This document shows positions 12,601 through 23,329 of a stretch of 64,000 bases of DNA, piece after piece. Positions within the stretch are counted from its first letter, which is position 1; the number at the start of each line of letters is the position of its first letter. The position numbers and the translations under genes were made by a program. The notes under the pieces are model-generated. The model was not told where the DNA came from, made no database searches, and saw only the letters and a list, made by a program, of their open reading frames with translations. This DNA is from Ctenosaura bakeri (lineage: Eukaryota; Chordata; Lepidosauria; Squamata; Iguanidae). The stretch covers positions 372,001 through 436,000 of the forward strand of contig CAOLHI010000967.1 of the NCBI GenBank assembly GCA_948474755.1, given 5' to 3'.

Positions 12601-12779
12601 GGGCCATTTCCACACTACACTGTTATTCCACTATAATTCTACTTTCAACATCCTATGGAATCTTGGGGTTTGCAGTTTAGCCAGAAAGCTCTCTGGCCTT
12701 AGTAAACTGCAAACTCAAAACTCCACAGGATGTTGAAAGTGGAAAAATAGCACTATAACAGTGTAGTGCAGAAATGCCC
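12601..12779. mobile_element. foldback (palindromic) MITE, copy 1
   Basis: The left half (GGGCCATTTCCACACTACAC, TTCAACATCCTATGGAATC, GGGGTTTGCAGTTTA) is repeated inverted in the right half (TAAACTGCAAACTC, CACAGGATGTTGAAAGTGG, GTGTAGTGCAGAAATGCCC). The whole 179 bp can therefore fold into one long hairpin. A second copy is at 26611-26765. It has no coding capacity and would be mobilised by an autonomous DNA transposon in trans. The target duplication is not clear here. Confidence 0.8.
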
Positions 12780-15023
12780 TAAATAGTCTTCACCTGCTGC
12801 TCAAAGGACAAGGAAGCAGCTAGTCTAACCCCTGTAGGAAGGGAATTCCAACACCAGTTGAAAGAGGAATTTATATCTTGTGTTTCCCATCCACAAATAG
12901 AGTCACTTGGTGACTTCAAAATATAAGGGAAAAAAATGTAACAACCAGCTATTGAAATATCTTAAACTAATTATCAAACCAAGCAGCAAGAAAGGCACCA
13001 ACCACCCAAAGAATTCATAAATTAAATCATGCGAAAATGGAATCCAACTTTTGTTTAAAGAGTAGTATCTCCAGTTGTGGACTAAACATAAATGAAATGG
13101 GAGATTACCCAGAAACTTGGGAATTTACATATGAGGCACAGCCACAAAGAAGACTCCCTTAGTGCACTACTTTTGAAGAACATTTGGATGGCAATCTCAC
13201 TTTCAAGAAGGTAAAACCACTTACCTTAAGGGATGGGCAGGTTCACATAACAGGGGACAGGTCTTCCGGTGGCCTGCTTTCAAACCACATTTAAGGTACC
13301 ACAAGCTGCACAGATGGGACACAAGAGAAAGTTAATATTCTTTGTCCCCTGATGTTTCAGAGCACTTTTCACAGGCTGACCCGTTTAGAACACATCAGAG
13401 TTGTCCAAGCAGGATGTGACCAGTACATGCAGGACCAGGGCCTCACTAAGGTTTTCATAGGCCCTAGGCACTCTTGTGTTCAGCTCCCCACCTTGCCTTG
13501 ATGTACTACTAGGGATGTTTTCATAGACCCTAAAGCCCTGGTTTTGTAGGCCCTAATAGGAAATTTCCCTAGGCACTGTGCCTAAAGTGCCTAATAGGTA
13601 AAGCAGAACTACAGCCAGCTCCAACCAAACCAAGAGTGGACATAAACAGTTAGTAAATCCTTAAATGATCAACACATGACAATGTGAATAATGCATGGGC
13701 ACCTGTAGATATTTTGCTTCAAAAACAACCAGAATAGGACTTGTTGAAACAGAAAGATTTCATAGAAAAACACGATGAGAAAGACTGGATTTGAAAAAGC
13801 AGTGGGGTAATAAGCTAAAATGCATATAGAGTATTAAAAATCTCTTAACATAAATTTGATTTTTATGAAATATCAGTAATAGATAGTTTGAGGAAAATTG
13901 AAGCTCATTTGGTAAGTAGGTAACATGTACTGTATCCTGGGGGGAGGGAAGGAAGAAAAGAAGACACATGCAACTGCTTCTCTATAGTTAAAAAAGCATT
14001 GTTGTTTCTTTCTTTATTTTATGGATCATACACACACACACACACACACTTGTATTTTATTTCATTAGAATAACAACTCCAATTACAAGTGTATATTGCT
14101 ATAAAAATATAAATTAAAACATTAGTAACTTTTAGAGAACGAAGGTAACCTCTAGAAATTGCTGGAGCTGTAAGGGAGGTTAAGTGTAAAAAGGCAACAC
14201 AGGATTTTCACGACCACCTATGTGAAGCTTATAACCATGAAGGTTTAACATGCAAGTGACTGAAATGTGGAGGCCTAAAACAAGTACGGTGAAAATGCCA
14301 CTGTCGGCTGATCAGAGAGTGCCTGGAGATTCTGAGGCCTTGTAATAGCCATATTTTTAGAACAAGGGGGAAAGTTAGGACAGTAAATGAAGTACACAGC
14401 TATTGTAACACACTCTTACTTCTAACCACTATGCACGTATCAGATTATACTAACAGGGATGGGTCAAAATTTCGTAAAGTCAATGGAACATGCTGGCTTG
14501 AGGATTCTGGGAGTGGCAGTAAAAAAAACTGTAAATCCTGTCCCTTTAAACAGATTCCAGCAGAAACTGGAATGAAACTCTCTGATTTGCCTGGATTAGG
14601 CTCATTGTTTTGGAACCACACACAACATTTACTCAATGGAATATTTTATCCTGTAATTTGGAATATACACAATCTGTACCTTCAGACAGATTCAATAATT
14701 ACTATATACAGTGTTGCTGGTGTGGAGAAGCAGGGCTACATATAACAAAAACATAATGTATACAGAATGTGGAGTGATCAACTGTGAAAATACACACAAA
14801 AAAGCAGAAGAAAGCCAAATATTTTTCTTTAATAATTCAGGGTGTAGCTTGGTGGGAGACAAAATGATGGTATTGGTCCCCCTGCACAAAAATCTCCTTC
14901 AGTCACCAAATTTCTAGCCTTACAGTAACTTAAAAGTTCAGTTAAGCATTTAGAAATAACCATTTAGGGATCCAAAGAAAAAGGTCAGACAACATTAACA
15001 AAGAAATATGAACATAGCACATA
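12780..15023. other. non-coding, with a CA microsatellite
   Basis: No gene supported. A (CA)n run is at 14031-14049. A 104-codon plus-strand frame (14431-14745) has no domain I recognise. The block about 13440-13600 is locally richer in GGCCCTA-type words but I cannot assign it to a family. Confidence 0.4.
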
Positions 15024-15589
15024 CAAGCTTGTCTTCGTCAACAAAGCTTCAGACAAAGAAGCTCCTTTTTACAAAGTCTTTGTATACCTAGCTGCTCCCA
15101 CCCTTTCCTCCTTGTCCTCTGCAGTAAACAATGCAAGAAAGCCTGGGCTTAGAAAGAATGGGATTCTATTCTAGCCAATCTACTGTAGCCATCTGTGCCT
15201 GCCTACAACAGGCAGGGAAATAGCAGCTGCCTCCAGAATCCATTACGGAGCATGCACAAACAGTAGAAAAGACAGCAAATAAGCCTAGCTCACCAACATC
15301 TCCCCAACATAGATCTATTGGTCTATGGGAAATCATAACAAAATTGGAAGCCGATGAAAGAAAAACCATACCTGGATGCATTTAGGGAAAAGCCTTCAAG
15401 TGGTTTCTTGGAGATTCAACAAGTTGATGTTTATTTACGCAAGGCTAACCTGATCTGGTTGTTTAATTTCACATGTGCATAATGTTTGCTTTAGATAAGT
15501 TTGTTGCAACATGTTGCAAAGCTCTTTTTTCTGTTAAAGATGTAACGTCCACGAACACAACTGCTTTGTTAACTGAGGTATAACTTTTG
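15024..15589. mobile_element. Tigger/pogo-like MITE, copy 1
   Basis: The ends are inverted: CAAGCTTGTCTTCGTCAACAA at the left, and at the right the reverse complement of a TACCTCAGTTAACAAAG end. It is flanked by TA on both sides (15022-15023 and 15590-15591), the duplication of Tc1/mariner/pogo elements. The outer bases resemble the CAGGCATACCTC start of Tigger elements. The interior aligns patchily with 24264-25005 (shared GAAGCTCCTTTT-CACAAAG-type, GCCTGCCTACAACAGGCA, AGCCTTCAA and CCTGGTTGTTT words). No transposase frame is present. Confidence 0.75.
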
Positions 15590-15726
15590 TATAAGAGTTC
15601 TACATGTGAACAATTTTCAGTGAATCAGCCTCTGCAATGTTAAATATTTGGGACTGAAAAGAAATTTCATTTGGGGGTCAGATTTTTTATTTGTGGGGGC
15701 AGTGGTTTTGTTATGCCCTTCTCTAA

Positions 15727-15728
<2 letters not shown>

Positions 15729-15758
<30 letters not shown>
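15729..15758. repeat. (GT)n microsatellite
   Basis: About 15 GT units directly beside the tail of a SINE. It probably grew from the SINE's simple-sequence tail. Confidence 0.9.
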
Positions 15759-15760
<2 letters not shown>

Positions 15761-15940
15761 CTTCAAGTCAACTGTTGTTTTATGGTAACACCATGAATTT
15801 CATAGGATTTTCTTAGGCAAGAGATAGTTTTGACAGTTCCTTTCTCTGAAATAAAGCCTACAGTACTTGGTATTTGCTGCTGGTATACCATTCAAATACT
15901 AACCAAAGCTGACCTCGCTTATCTTCCAAGATCTGCTACA
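15757..15940 (-). repeat. 5S-rRNA-derived SINE
   Basis: On the minus strand the head (15936 down to 15853) matches 5S rRNA from the internal promoter region to the 3' end. The plus-strand words AAAGCCTACAGTACTTGGTA, TACCATTCAAATACTAACCA and CTTATCTTCCAAGATCTG are the reverse complement of the 5S GATCT-GGAAG-TAAG, TGGTTAGTATTTGAATGG and GCTGTAGGCTTT parts, diverged. The tail (15759-15852) carries CTTCAAGTCAAC, TTATGGTAACACC and ATAGGATTTTCTTAGGCAAG, which match the 3' part of the tRNA-derived SINE family in this window. The 5' third of 5S is missing. It is a retroposed copy, not a functional 5S gene. Confidence 0.8.
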
Positions 15941-17512
15941 CCCCTGTAATAACTATCTGGCACTATCAGTTTTTAGGTTTTGAAGCTATCAGTTTGAAAA
16001 TATCATTGGGAAGGGCAAATACTAAATTATGAATGGGCAACTGATCACAGTGATCATCTTCATCCACTAACAAACACCATGTTCAGCTCTAAAGAAAGTA
16101 TCAAGTAAGCAGAGGACTTTCTCAGTGGTCACTCCGCTGAGGGCTAGGCACAAGTGGACAATTCTGATTATCTTTTTACACTTTACAGAGTCAGATAACC
16201 AACAGGTGGAGGCAGAAGCACAGGTCAAATGACCGGGTAGAGGGAATCAATCACAGTTCACTATTACTGCTTTCCTCTGTGTGTGTATTTAATTAAAATG
16301 GTTAAATTCCAATAGTAATATTCTTAATGTGTAATGAAACACCAAAAACAGAGGCTTCCAAAGGCCAGTAGCCTGGGATAGCTTCCATGTACTTGTTGTC
16401 TCATAGGAAGGAAAAGGGCTTGAATAACAATGAGAGACATGATCTTGCTGAGTGGCACAAAGAGCTACAGAACTCTGTGTAAATAATTCACAGTTTCATT
16501 CAATATTGTGTTCGATTTCATCTGCCCAATTGCCAATCTGGTTTTGATAAACTCTAGGTATCTTTAGCCTTAAGTGTGCTTACTGTACATTAAAAGAGAT
16601 TGGTTCGAGGTAGATTTGCATGTCAGCTATGCGGGGGGAAATGATATGAAATATTCTCAATAGACAGCCTTGATTTGTGTGATTATTCTCCCAGAATGCT
16701 AAGTACGATATCGCTTGTTTTTTAGAGAGGACTCTCTTTCAAAAATGTGTATTTTTGGTTACTGAATGAAGTATATGGGTGTTTTATGTGAAAGTCAGCT
16801 AAATATTGTATTTATTTACAAAGATGACAAATTTAATAGGGTGGGAGCTACATTTGAATTATTGATTGTGAAATGTTTAAGCATAGAGTAACCATCCATC
16901 AGTATATGTGAGAGAGCTAAGGACAGATTTATGATGTTTGAGTTTTTCTGCTTTAACTGGCACTTGGCATTTCTATTAATTATAGCCCCACACATTTCTG
17001 CAGAACTTGTTGTAAGTATTTATAAAAGATGTCTCTGTCATAGCATTTAAATATTGTTTGTGCAACCGAAACATGTTTTCTATTGAGGATTAATACATGG
17101 CTTGATTTAGGTAGCAAATTAAACTTGGTGGTGTAATTCACAAGGGACAAAAGCTTTCTTTGCAGGGTGTCAATGTAGTTTTTGACATGATTTAAACCAT
17201 CTCAGTCCCAATGTTTAATTCTGTATATGCCTAACTTTTAAAAAAAAGCATCAATAAAAACTGCTTTCCCAGTTCTTCGATGAGTATCATTTATGTGCAA
17301 ATATTTTTTAAAAAATTTTTTTACCATTATATTTCTGCTGCTGTTGAATATGAATATGGACAAAGAATTATGCAGGTCAGTGACAATCTGATCCTTACTA
17401 ACACTTTTTTTTAACCTCCTCCAACACCAGTATCTAAGTGTTCATCAGATTCACTTGGTTATACAGCTATTGTCAGAGCTCTAGAAACCTAGGGTTACTC
17501 AATCAATCTGAT
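15941..17512. other. repeat-poor non-coding block
   Basis: No gene supported. From about 16440 to 17300 the DNA is AT-rich, free of recognisable repeats, and contains words such as TTAATTATAGCCCC, ATTTGAATTATTGATTG and TGCAAATATTTTTT. This texture is compatible with conserved non-coding DNA but conservation cannot be seen here. Confidence 0.4.
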
Positions 17513-17720
17513 TATAAGTAAATTCAGGACAAAGAAAAGACAGCATTTCTTCACAAATGCATATCTAATATATGAAATGTACTGCTGCAAGATTTTGTGA
17601 TGGGCACAGGCTTGCGTAGGTTTAAAATAGGTTTAGACAAATTCATAGAGGACAGATACATCAATGGTGACAGCTAAATGGAAACTCCATATTCCAAGGC
17701 AGTATAATTTCCTCTATTTG
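17513..17720 (+). repeat. LINE 3'-end fragment, CR1/L2-like
   Basis: Contains AAAAGACAGCATTTCTTCACA, TGGGCACAGGCTTGCGTAGG, TTTAGACAAATTCATAGAGG and ACATCAATGG in the order found at the 3' end of a common reptile LINE. No frame remains, and the exact clade is uncertain. Confidence 0.55.
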
Positions 17721-18157
17721 AAGTGTTTGGGCTGTGTGTGCCAGTGCTTATGTCGCCAAAATGGCAGCACTTATGCCCAAGAGGCAGCAAACTTGGGAGA
17801 ACACCAAGTTTTGCAGTGGGGGGGGGAACACATCCCAGAAGCAGCCATATGAGGATTGAGCATGCTTAGTAGAAGTGAAATGCTAACTTCATGTGAGAAC
17901 GAAAAGGAGAAGGAGGGAAACCACACACCAGGTGGAGAAGAACTGAATAGCTGGAATTGTGAACAGAAGTTGCTTATATGAAAAGGGGAATTACATTGAA
18001 TACGACAGCTTTCCTGCATTACTGTGAAATTTCTGAATCTGTGACCCACTGCTGAACAATCCAAATTAAGTCCAAGGTAGAAATTAATTCAGTATGTTAA
18101 AGAAATAAATAGTGTCCTTCTATTAGAGGGTTTTTTTTATCATCATATACTTATAAA
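17721..18157. other. non-coding
   Basis: A run of nine G (about 17818-17826) and mixed sequence. No gene or repeat recognised. Confidence 0.4.
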
Positions 18158-18350
18158 CATGGTGTAGTGGTTGAGCATTGGACTATGGCCCAAGAGACCA
18201 GGGTTTGATTCCCTGTTTGGCCATGGAAACCACTAGGTGATGTTGGGTATGTCACACACTTTCAACCCCCCCCCAAAAAAAACCCCTTTGATAGGTTTGC
18301 CTTAGGGTCACCATAAGTCAGAAATGCCTTGAAGGCACAGAACAACAACA
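18158..18350 (+). repeat. tRNA-derived SINE, (ACA)n-tail family
   Basis: One of the best-preserved heads: GGTGTAGTGGTTGAGCATTG (A-box region), GACCAGGGTTTGATTCCC (B box), CATGGAAACCACTAGGTGA. The 3' part is TTTGATAGGTTTGCCTTAGG, ATAAGTCAGAAATGCC, then GAAGGCACAGAACAACAACA as the tail. A C-run followed by an A-run lies in the middle. Confidence 0.92.
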
Positions 18351-18654
18351 TCTTATGGAGATAACCTGCAATGTGGCTTGGGGCATACTTTAAAATATAC
18401 ATATTAATCTGAGAAAAAGTGGTTAAGTCCCAGTGTTAATTTGGGATCCTATTTGATGAGATCAGTTCTTTTACATGTGCTCGTTACCCAATATTGGGGT
18501 TAGTCTTGCTCAGCAGGGATTGGGACCAATAAGGCCCATTAAAAGGGAACAATGCTCTCTATAACTTGAAAAAAGTTACTGTTTGACCAACTCCCCAAAT
18601 CTCCCAATCTCCATAACTGTAGTCTAAAAAGATAACTTTTCTTATTTCTGGCGC

Positions 18655-18762
18655 ACTCCTTAATAATAATAAATAATAATAAAATTTATTTTTATCCCGC
18701 CTCTCCCAGTGGATCGGGCGGCATTACAGGAATATATAAATACATTAAAACATTAAAATGTA
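18655..18762 (-). repeat. LINE 3'-end fragment
   Basis: A (TAA)n run followed by TTTTTATCCCGCCTCTCCC, GGATCGGGCGGC and TACATTAAAACATTAAAA. Read on the minus strand this is a LINE 3' terminus ending in a simple repeat. The CCCGCCTCTCC block also forms the tail of the SINEs at 44565-44780 and 57887-58121, suggesting a LINE/SINE partnership. Confidence 0.6.
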
Positions 18763-19043
18763 CCGCATCCTCCCCACCCACCAACCTTTCTATCCCCCTA
18801 AAACTCCTTCCTTGGTGGGTGCTTACTGGAGTAAGGACAAGAGCAGCACAAGGAGCCATCTTAATTTTTATACTTGGCTGAACATAGTTGAGGAAGCTGT
18901 TCAGGCTGAGGATATGAAGATGAGAAAGCCTGGCCTTTAATAGTCTTTTTGCCTCTTTTTCTGACTAGTGAACTCCTAACTTAATGAAAAGACTTTGGCA
19001 ATGAGCAGGAGCGGCCCTGCAGTCAGGTGGACAAGCTTCAAAA
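18763..19043. other. short non-coding spacer
   Basis: Nothing recognised between the LINE end and the next SINE. Confidence 0.4.
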
Positions 19044-19240
19044 TGTTGTTATGTGCCTTCAAGTCATTTCCAATTAATGGCAACCTTAAGGCAACCCTAT
19101 CAATGCCATTTTCTTGGGAAGATTTGTTCATAGTGGGTTTGCCTTTGCCTTCCTCTGAGGCTGAGAGAGTGTGACTTGCTCATGGTCACCCAGTGGGCTT
19201 GCATGGTTGAGCTGTCAAATCACTATGTCACACTGGCTCT
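19044..19240 (-). repeat. tRNA-derived SINE, head internally deleted
   Basis: Tail and middle parts are clear on the plus strand (TGTTATGTGCCTTCAAGTCA, CTGAGGCTGAGAGAGTGTGA, GGTCACCCAGTGGGCTTGC). The tRNA-like head is shortened: TGGTTGAGC jumps to CACTATGTCACACTGGCTC, without the B-box region. Confidence 0.85.
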
Positions 19241-19254
19241 CAGATTTCAAGATT

Positions 19255-19449
19255 TGTTGCTGTTGTTCTGTTCCTTCAAGTTGTTTCCAACTTATGGCAA
19301 CTCTAAACTGACCCTACCACAGGGTTTTCTGGGGCTGAGAGTGTGTGACATACTCAAGGTCACCCAGTGGGTTTTCATGGCTGAGTGGGGAATTGAACCC
19401 TGGTTTCCAGGGTTGTAGTCTAATAGTCGAACCACTGCACCATGCTGGA
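19255..19449 (-). repeat. tRNA-derived SINE, (ACA)n-tail family
   Basis: Lies 14 bp after the previous copy in the same orientation. The plus strand shows CTTCAAGTTGTTTCCAACTT, CCACAGGGTTTTCTGGGGC, and the head AACCCTGGTTTCCAGGGTTG and CGAACCACTGCACCATGCTGG. A piece of the middle (the AAGATTTGTTCAGAGGA part) is deleted. Confidence 0.9.
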
Positions 19450-19844
19450 AGATACATAGGAGTAAAAGTGGGAAAAGCTATTAAAATAATACAAAGAATT
19501 CTGCAGCAGATACCTCATAAGCTAATACATAGTGGCAGAAACTTTCAAAATCCACTTAATGAGATGCACTGAATATGGAAAGACTATACACTAATTCTAC
19601 TGATGCCTGTGCAACCCAGAGAAAAACAACTGTACAGTGATTTGCAACTCTGTGGAATATACATAAGGAAAACAGTGCAAGATTTATAAGAAGTTGCATT
19701 ATTTTTCAAGTGTGTGTGTGTGTGGATGTGGGGGAGAGAGAGAAAGAGATGAGGTGGACCTACCAGTTTACAGCTATAACACTGGGCACCACTGAATGTA
19801 GATTAAAGGAGAAATGTAGCATGCCCCCCTCATGCAAGAGAAAG
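19450..19844. other. non-coding
   Basis: Mixed sequence with a short GT run (19711-19722) and a GA-rich patch. Nothing recognised. Confidence 0.4.
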
Positions 19845-20095
19845 TGCTTCTTCCAGTATCCCTGACCCAGATCACATAAGGATTTAAAGCCTAAAATGAG
19901 AATTTTAAATTGGGCCTGGAAACAATTTGCAGCCATTGTGGTTGTTAACCAATTGGTATCATATGTTCCAAGCTGCCTGTCCTTGGCAGAACCTTGGCTA
20001 GTTATAGGTTCCAGAAACTCTTGAGAAACTGTCCTGAAAAGAATATATTATAGTAGTCAAATCTCAATAATATTAGAGCGTTAATTATCATGGCA
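19845..20095 (-). repeat. LINE 3'-UTR fragment, same family as 33240-35170
   Basis: The words GATTTAAAGCCTAAAATGAG, TTAAATTGGGCCTGGAAACA and GCAGCCATTGTGGTTGTTAA, with a later TAGTCAAATCTCAATAATAT, follow the order of a common reptile LINE 3' untranslated region. The same region is present at 33750-33990. The coding side would be to the right, on the minus strand. No frame remains. Confidence 0.55.
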
Positions 20096-20099
20096 AGGT

Positions 20100-20394
20100 T
20101 GTTCTTCACCTTGGGACATATGTGGCAATATATATGTACACCTGTTGGACTTGCAATCAGAGAAAGTTATCCATTGCTAACAAATTCTAAGTATCTTGCT
20201 AGAGCCATCAACAAGCCTCAAGTTATAGCTTTCTGCCAGCCACCAAATCTAAGGAGATTGCTGAAAACACTAGTCAGCAATCCAGGATTGCATCCTTGTG
20301 ATTTGAAGCACTGCGTCACCTGTAAAGGTCTTAAGTAGACAGCCACTTTTAGGAACACAGTGACTGACAGGACCAACTATATTAAACAACACAT
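20100..20394 (+). pseudogene. Penelope-like element remnant, part before the GIY-YIG endonuclease
   Basis: The plus-strand frame in 20090-20338 ends with a stretch containing CQPPNLRRLLKTL followed by PGLHPCDLKHCVTCKG. Penelope-like retroelement proteins have an arginine/leucine-rich N-L-R-x-L-L block followed by a C-x4-C-x2-C cluster just before the GIY-YIG nuclease. After a stop at 20336 the homology continues (TVTDRTNYIKQHI) until a hAT MITE interrupts it. Old and non-functional. Assigned from family motifs only. Confidence 0.5.
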
Positions 20395-21187
20395 CAGTGA
20401 TGTAGACTTGAATCGACTGTCTCGGACTCAAGTTGGACTTAAATCGCTCCAGCAAATCGACTCAGACTCGACTTGGCAATAAATGATGCACTGGCTCAAC
20501 TCGACTTGAGACTTGGATATTTTTAGTGATTGACTTGCTGCCCTCTGTTCTGTAACATAACACATTTGTCCAGAAACCTTACAACTTTGAACAACGCTTC
20601 CATCTCTTTTTGCCTACTGGTAACATGATGATCTGTCTCAAGCCCAAAATGTGGGTGCATTTCTCAGAGGAGAACAGCAGACAGGTTAGGCAATGGGCTT
20701 GAGGTGGGCTTGAGGTCTGCTTCTAAAACTTTTAGTAAGAGCAGAAGGCAAGGCACGCCCCTGAGTGCAGGGTACATTTCTGAGAAGGGAACACCAAATG
20801 TTTTAGGCACCAGGCTTGAGGAGGAAGAATCCTTCCATCTAAAGCTTTTGAAGCTTCAGTAATCAGGAGAAAGAAGGATCCTATTTCCAACTTCTGAAAA
20901 TCCTCCAGCTTCCGAAATGGGAAATAAGAAAGATCCTATTCCCCATGTCCAAAGCTGAGGGTGGCAAAAGCACAAATTTGGAGGGCTGTCTCTGCTTAAA
21001 TTGTTACACATGACTTTATTCAACTCTTCCAAAAATTCTGGAATTGAGGTCGGGGTATAAAGTTGGCTCCCACACTTGAGACTTGCCTTGAGACTTGACT
21101 TGAAAGTATCTTTAAAGACTTGAAACTTGAAAGTAGAGACTTGAGACTTGACTTGAGCTTGGAATAAAAGACTTAAATAAATCACTG
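20395..21187. mobile_element. non-autonomous hAT-type element with 8-bp target duplication
   Basis: A 793-bp element with ends CAGTGATGTA and, inverted, CAGTGATTTA, flanked by the perfect 8-bp duplication CAACACAT (20387-20394 and 21188-21195). Both subterminal regions are rich in GACTTGA/CTCGACTTG short-period repeats (20402-20520 and 21070-21175). There is no transposase frame. It is inserted into the Penelope-like remnant, splitting it. Confidence 0.85.
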
Positions 21188-21390
21188 CAACACATCAACT
21201 TCCAGTCCTGTTGTCTTATGTATGTGACTGAATGCAGGCATATAGGATGTCATCTGCATTATGTGGGCAAAACACCCACAGGCCCATGTACATGCTTCAG
21301 GAACCATAAGTCTTGCTATCCTAACCAAGAAGCTAGAACATATAATGGCCAGGCATTTCAACTCAATAAATATATATACCTGTTGGACTG
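21188..21390 (+). pseudogene. Penelope-like element remnant, GIY-YIG endonuclease part
   Basis: Downstream of the hAT insertion. The frame containing YVTECRHIGCHLHYVGKT and then CFRNHKS matches the GIY-YIG pattern of Penelope-like elements: cysteines, then a Y-V-G-K-T/E-T block, then an R-x-R-x-x-H/N-HK helix. Stops and frame changes occur before and after it. It continues the piece at 20100-20394 once the hAT element and one copy of its duplication are ignored. Confidence 0.5.
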
Positions 21391-22683
21391 AGCGTGTTAT
21401 AGCAGTAATTCAGATTTTCATTAACCTCAGATAATACAACCTTCCTCAAATTTACTAGAAAAAGTAAAAGAAAAAGATACTAATGTGAGTCATCAGCATT
21501 CATCACAAGAGACTTTATAAGGGGACAGTATCTGATGGATTTCACCCTTTGTCTTTAGCACCAGTCATGATGACCAGTACATTGAACAGATTGCTAGATA
21601 ACAAGTCAGCTGGGTTTGGATGCTTTTTCTTGTATTAAGAATTGTTGTTACATCAACAACCAGATTCCTCTGTGAGATCAGAGGAGTGATTGTCAATATT
21701 AGGAATAATCCAAGCATAGTTAAGCACTTTTTAGCCCCACTGGATTTCAATAGGAACATTAAGAAGATGTATATATATTATCTTGTTAAAAGAAACAGAA
21801 CTTAAAAATGCCTAACGTTGGTACATTTAAAAAAAAAAGAAAACTCACTGTAGGCAAAGTGGTAGTTTCATCTTTTGTCTGGTGATTTATTCCTAGGGAT
21901 ATGGTTAAATATGGGTATACCTTTGATCTCAGACTTTTGACTCCATACAGTGATGCATTTGTGACTGCATGCAAAGCAGCTATATGCCACAAAGGCGTAA
22001 AATATAATGAAAAAGTGCAGGCCTGGAAGAATGCATAAATAACGCACATTCAGCAGTAATAATTGAAATGGGGTGGACGAGTTATAGCAGCCCTGGGACA
22101 TAAGTAAGTTACATGCCCTTGACTTTTTCAGGTTGTAGTTGCGATTGTTATCCCATGATTCATTGATCATGAATAATAGCCAAGGCACATCAACTCCTTT
22201 GTCATATTCTTCTCTCCCTTCGACAGAGTTTCAGGTCTCCTGAGGAATCCTACAATCTTTGTTTCCTATCCATAGCCTCTTTGCATGAGCTTGGGTAAAT
22301 TCTGTTTCTAATATCTTGTATGTTTCTTCGTTTCTCTTTCTAACCAGCTGTCTCTTGAAGAACCACCATCTCAGAATCTGAAATCATTTAGTTAGTTGTA
22401 GGCTCCCAAAACAAAAAAGCTTTAGAATTACCTTAGAATTTAAAGAGAGAGAGGGAGACTTTCTAGATTCAAATACAGGAGAAAGATTTTCATTCATAGC
22501 TAAGTGTTCTTCCTGCAGTAGAATCTGATCTATTAATCTTCTGTCCATAATCCCATCACATTTGCATGGTATATCTTGCCACATCCTTTTAGAAAAATTA
22601 GTGCCTCTAGATTTTATTGCAGTTCATTATACCAATTTATACCATCATTTTTTTATTTCAGACTGAAGTCACTAGTGCAGGGA
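21391..22683. other. non-coding
   Basis: AT-rich DNA. A 106-codon minus-strand frame (21868-22188) has no recognisable domain. No repeat recognised. Confidence 0.4.
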
Positions 22684-22808
22684 CAGAAACTGTGGCCCTC
22701 CAGATGTGGTTGAACCTCACCTTCCATTAGTCTTAGCCAGCGTAAGCAGGGGTGGGAGATAACAGGAATTACAGTTCAAATTATTTTGGGGAACAGTGGC
22801 CTTGCCCA
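22684..22808. mobile_element. CTCCAGATGTTG-type palindromic hAT-like MITE
   Basis: Contains CAGGGACAGAAACTGTGGCC and CCTCCAGATGTGGTTGAAC, then TTAGCCAGCGTAAGCAGGGG, then the inverted half (GGAATTACAGTTCAAATTA, GGGGAACAGTGGCCTTGCCC). Halves are imperfectly complementary. One of several copies of this short element in the window. Confidence 0.6.
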
Positions 22809-23321
22809 GGACTGATCACAGAAAAAGGAAATATAACCCTTTTCAAAAGAATGTTAAAGTAAGAAAATAAAAAATGAAAGATGAACTAAACTCTGGATGG
22901 TTTTGCAGATCACTGGTGCAATCTAACTAAAGTTACACCCATTTAAGTCCCAGTCAGACAACTGATACAGCATTTCACTGTATGCCCAGATTGTGTAATT
23001 TATTACAGACAGGGAAGCTCAGATGCAAGGACAGAACAATCCTACTTCACCAGACATAAGATTCATGCTTAAATGAGGGAGATCCAGATTGACCTATCTA
23101 TTCACCCTTTCATTAAGGAACTTCAAGAGGCTCTGATTTAGGAAGAAGACCTTTACATTCCAGAGATTCCAATGTTGTTTTACCCCTTTTCAGGATTTAA
23201 TAAACTAGGAAAATAATGTTATAACCACTATTCAATTTAAATATCAATATTTCTACACAAAAATATTTCTATTCACTTGGTTGCCAGTGAAGAGAAAGTA
23301 TGCAATAAAAGGAAACGGATA
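22809..23321. other. non-coding
   Basis: AT-rich spacer, no gene or repeat recognised. Confidence 0.4.
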
Positions 23322-23329
23322 TTGATATT

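Noticed and set aside
15853..15936. functional 5S rRNA gene
   Set aside because: Many substitutions, missing the 5' third, and fused to a SINE tail.
18158..18350. tRNA gene
   Set aside because: The A- and B-box-like words belong to a SINE head. It cannot fold into a full cloverleaf and continues into a SINE body and ACA tail.
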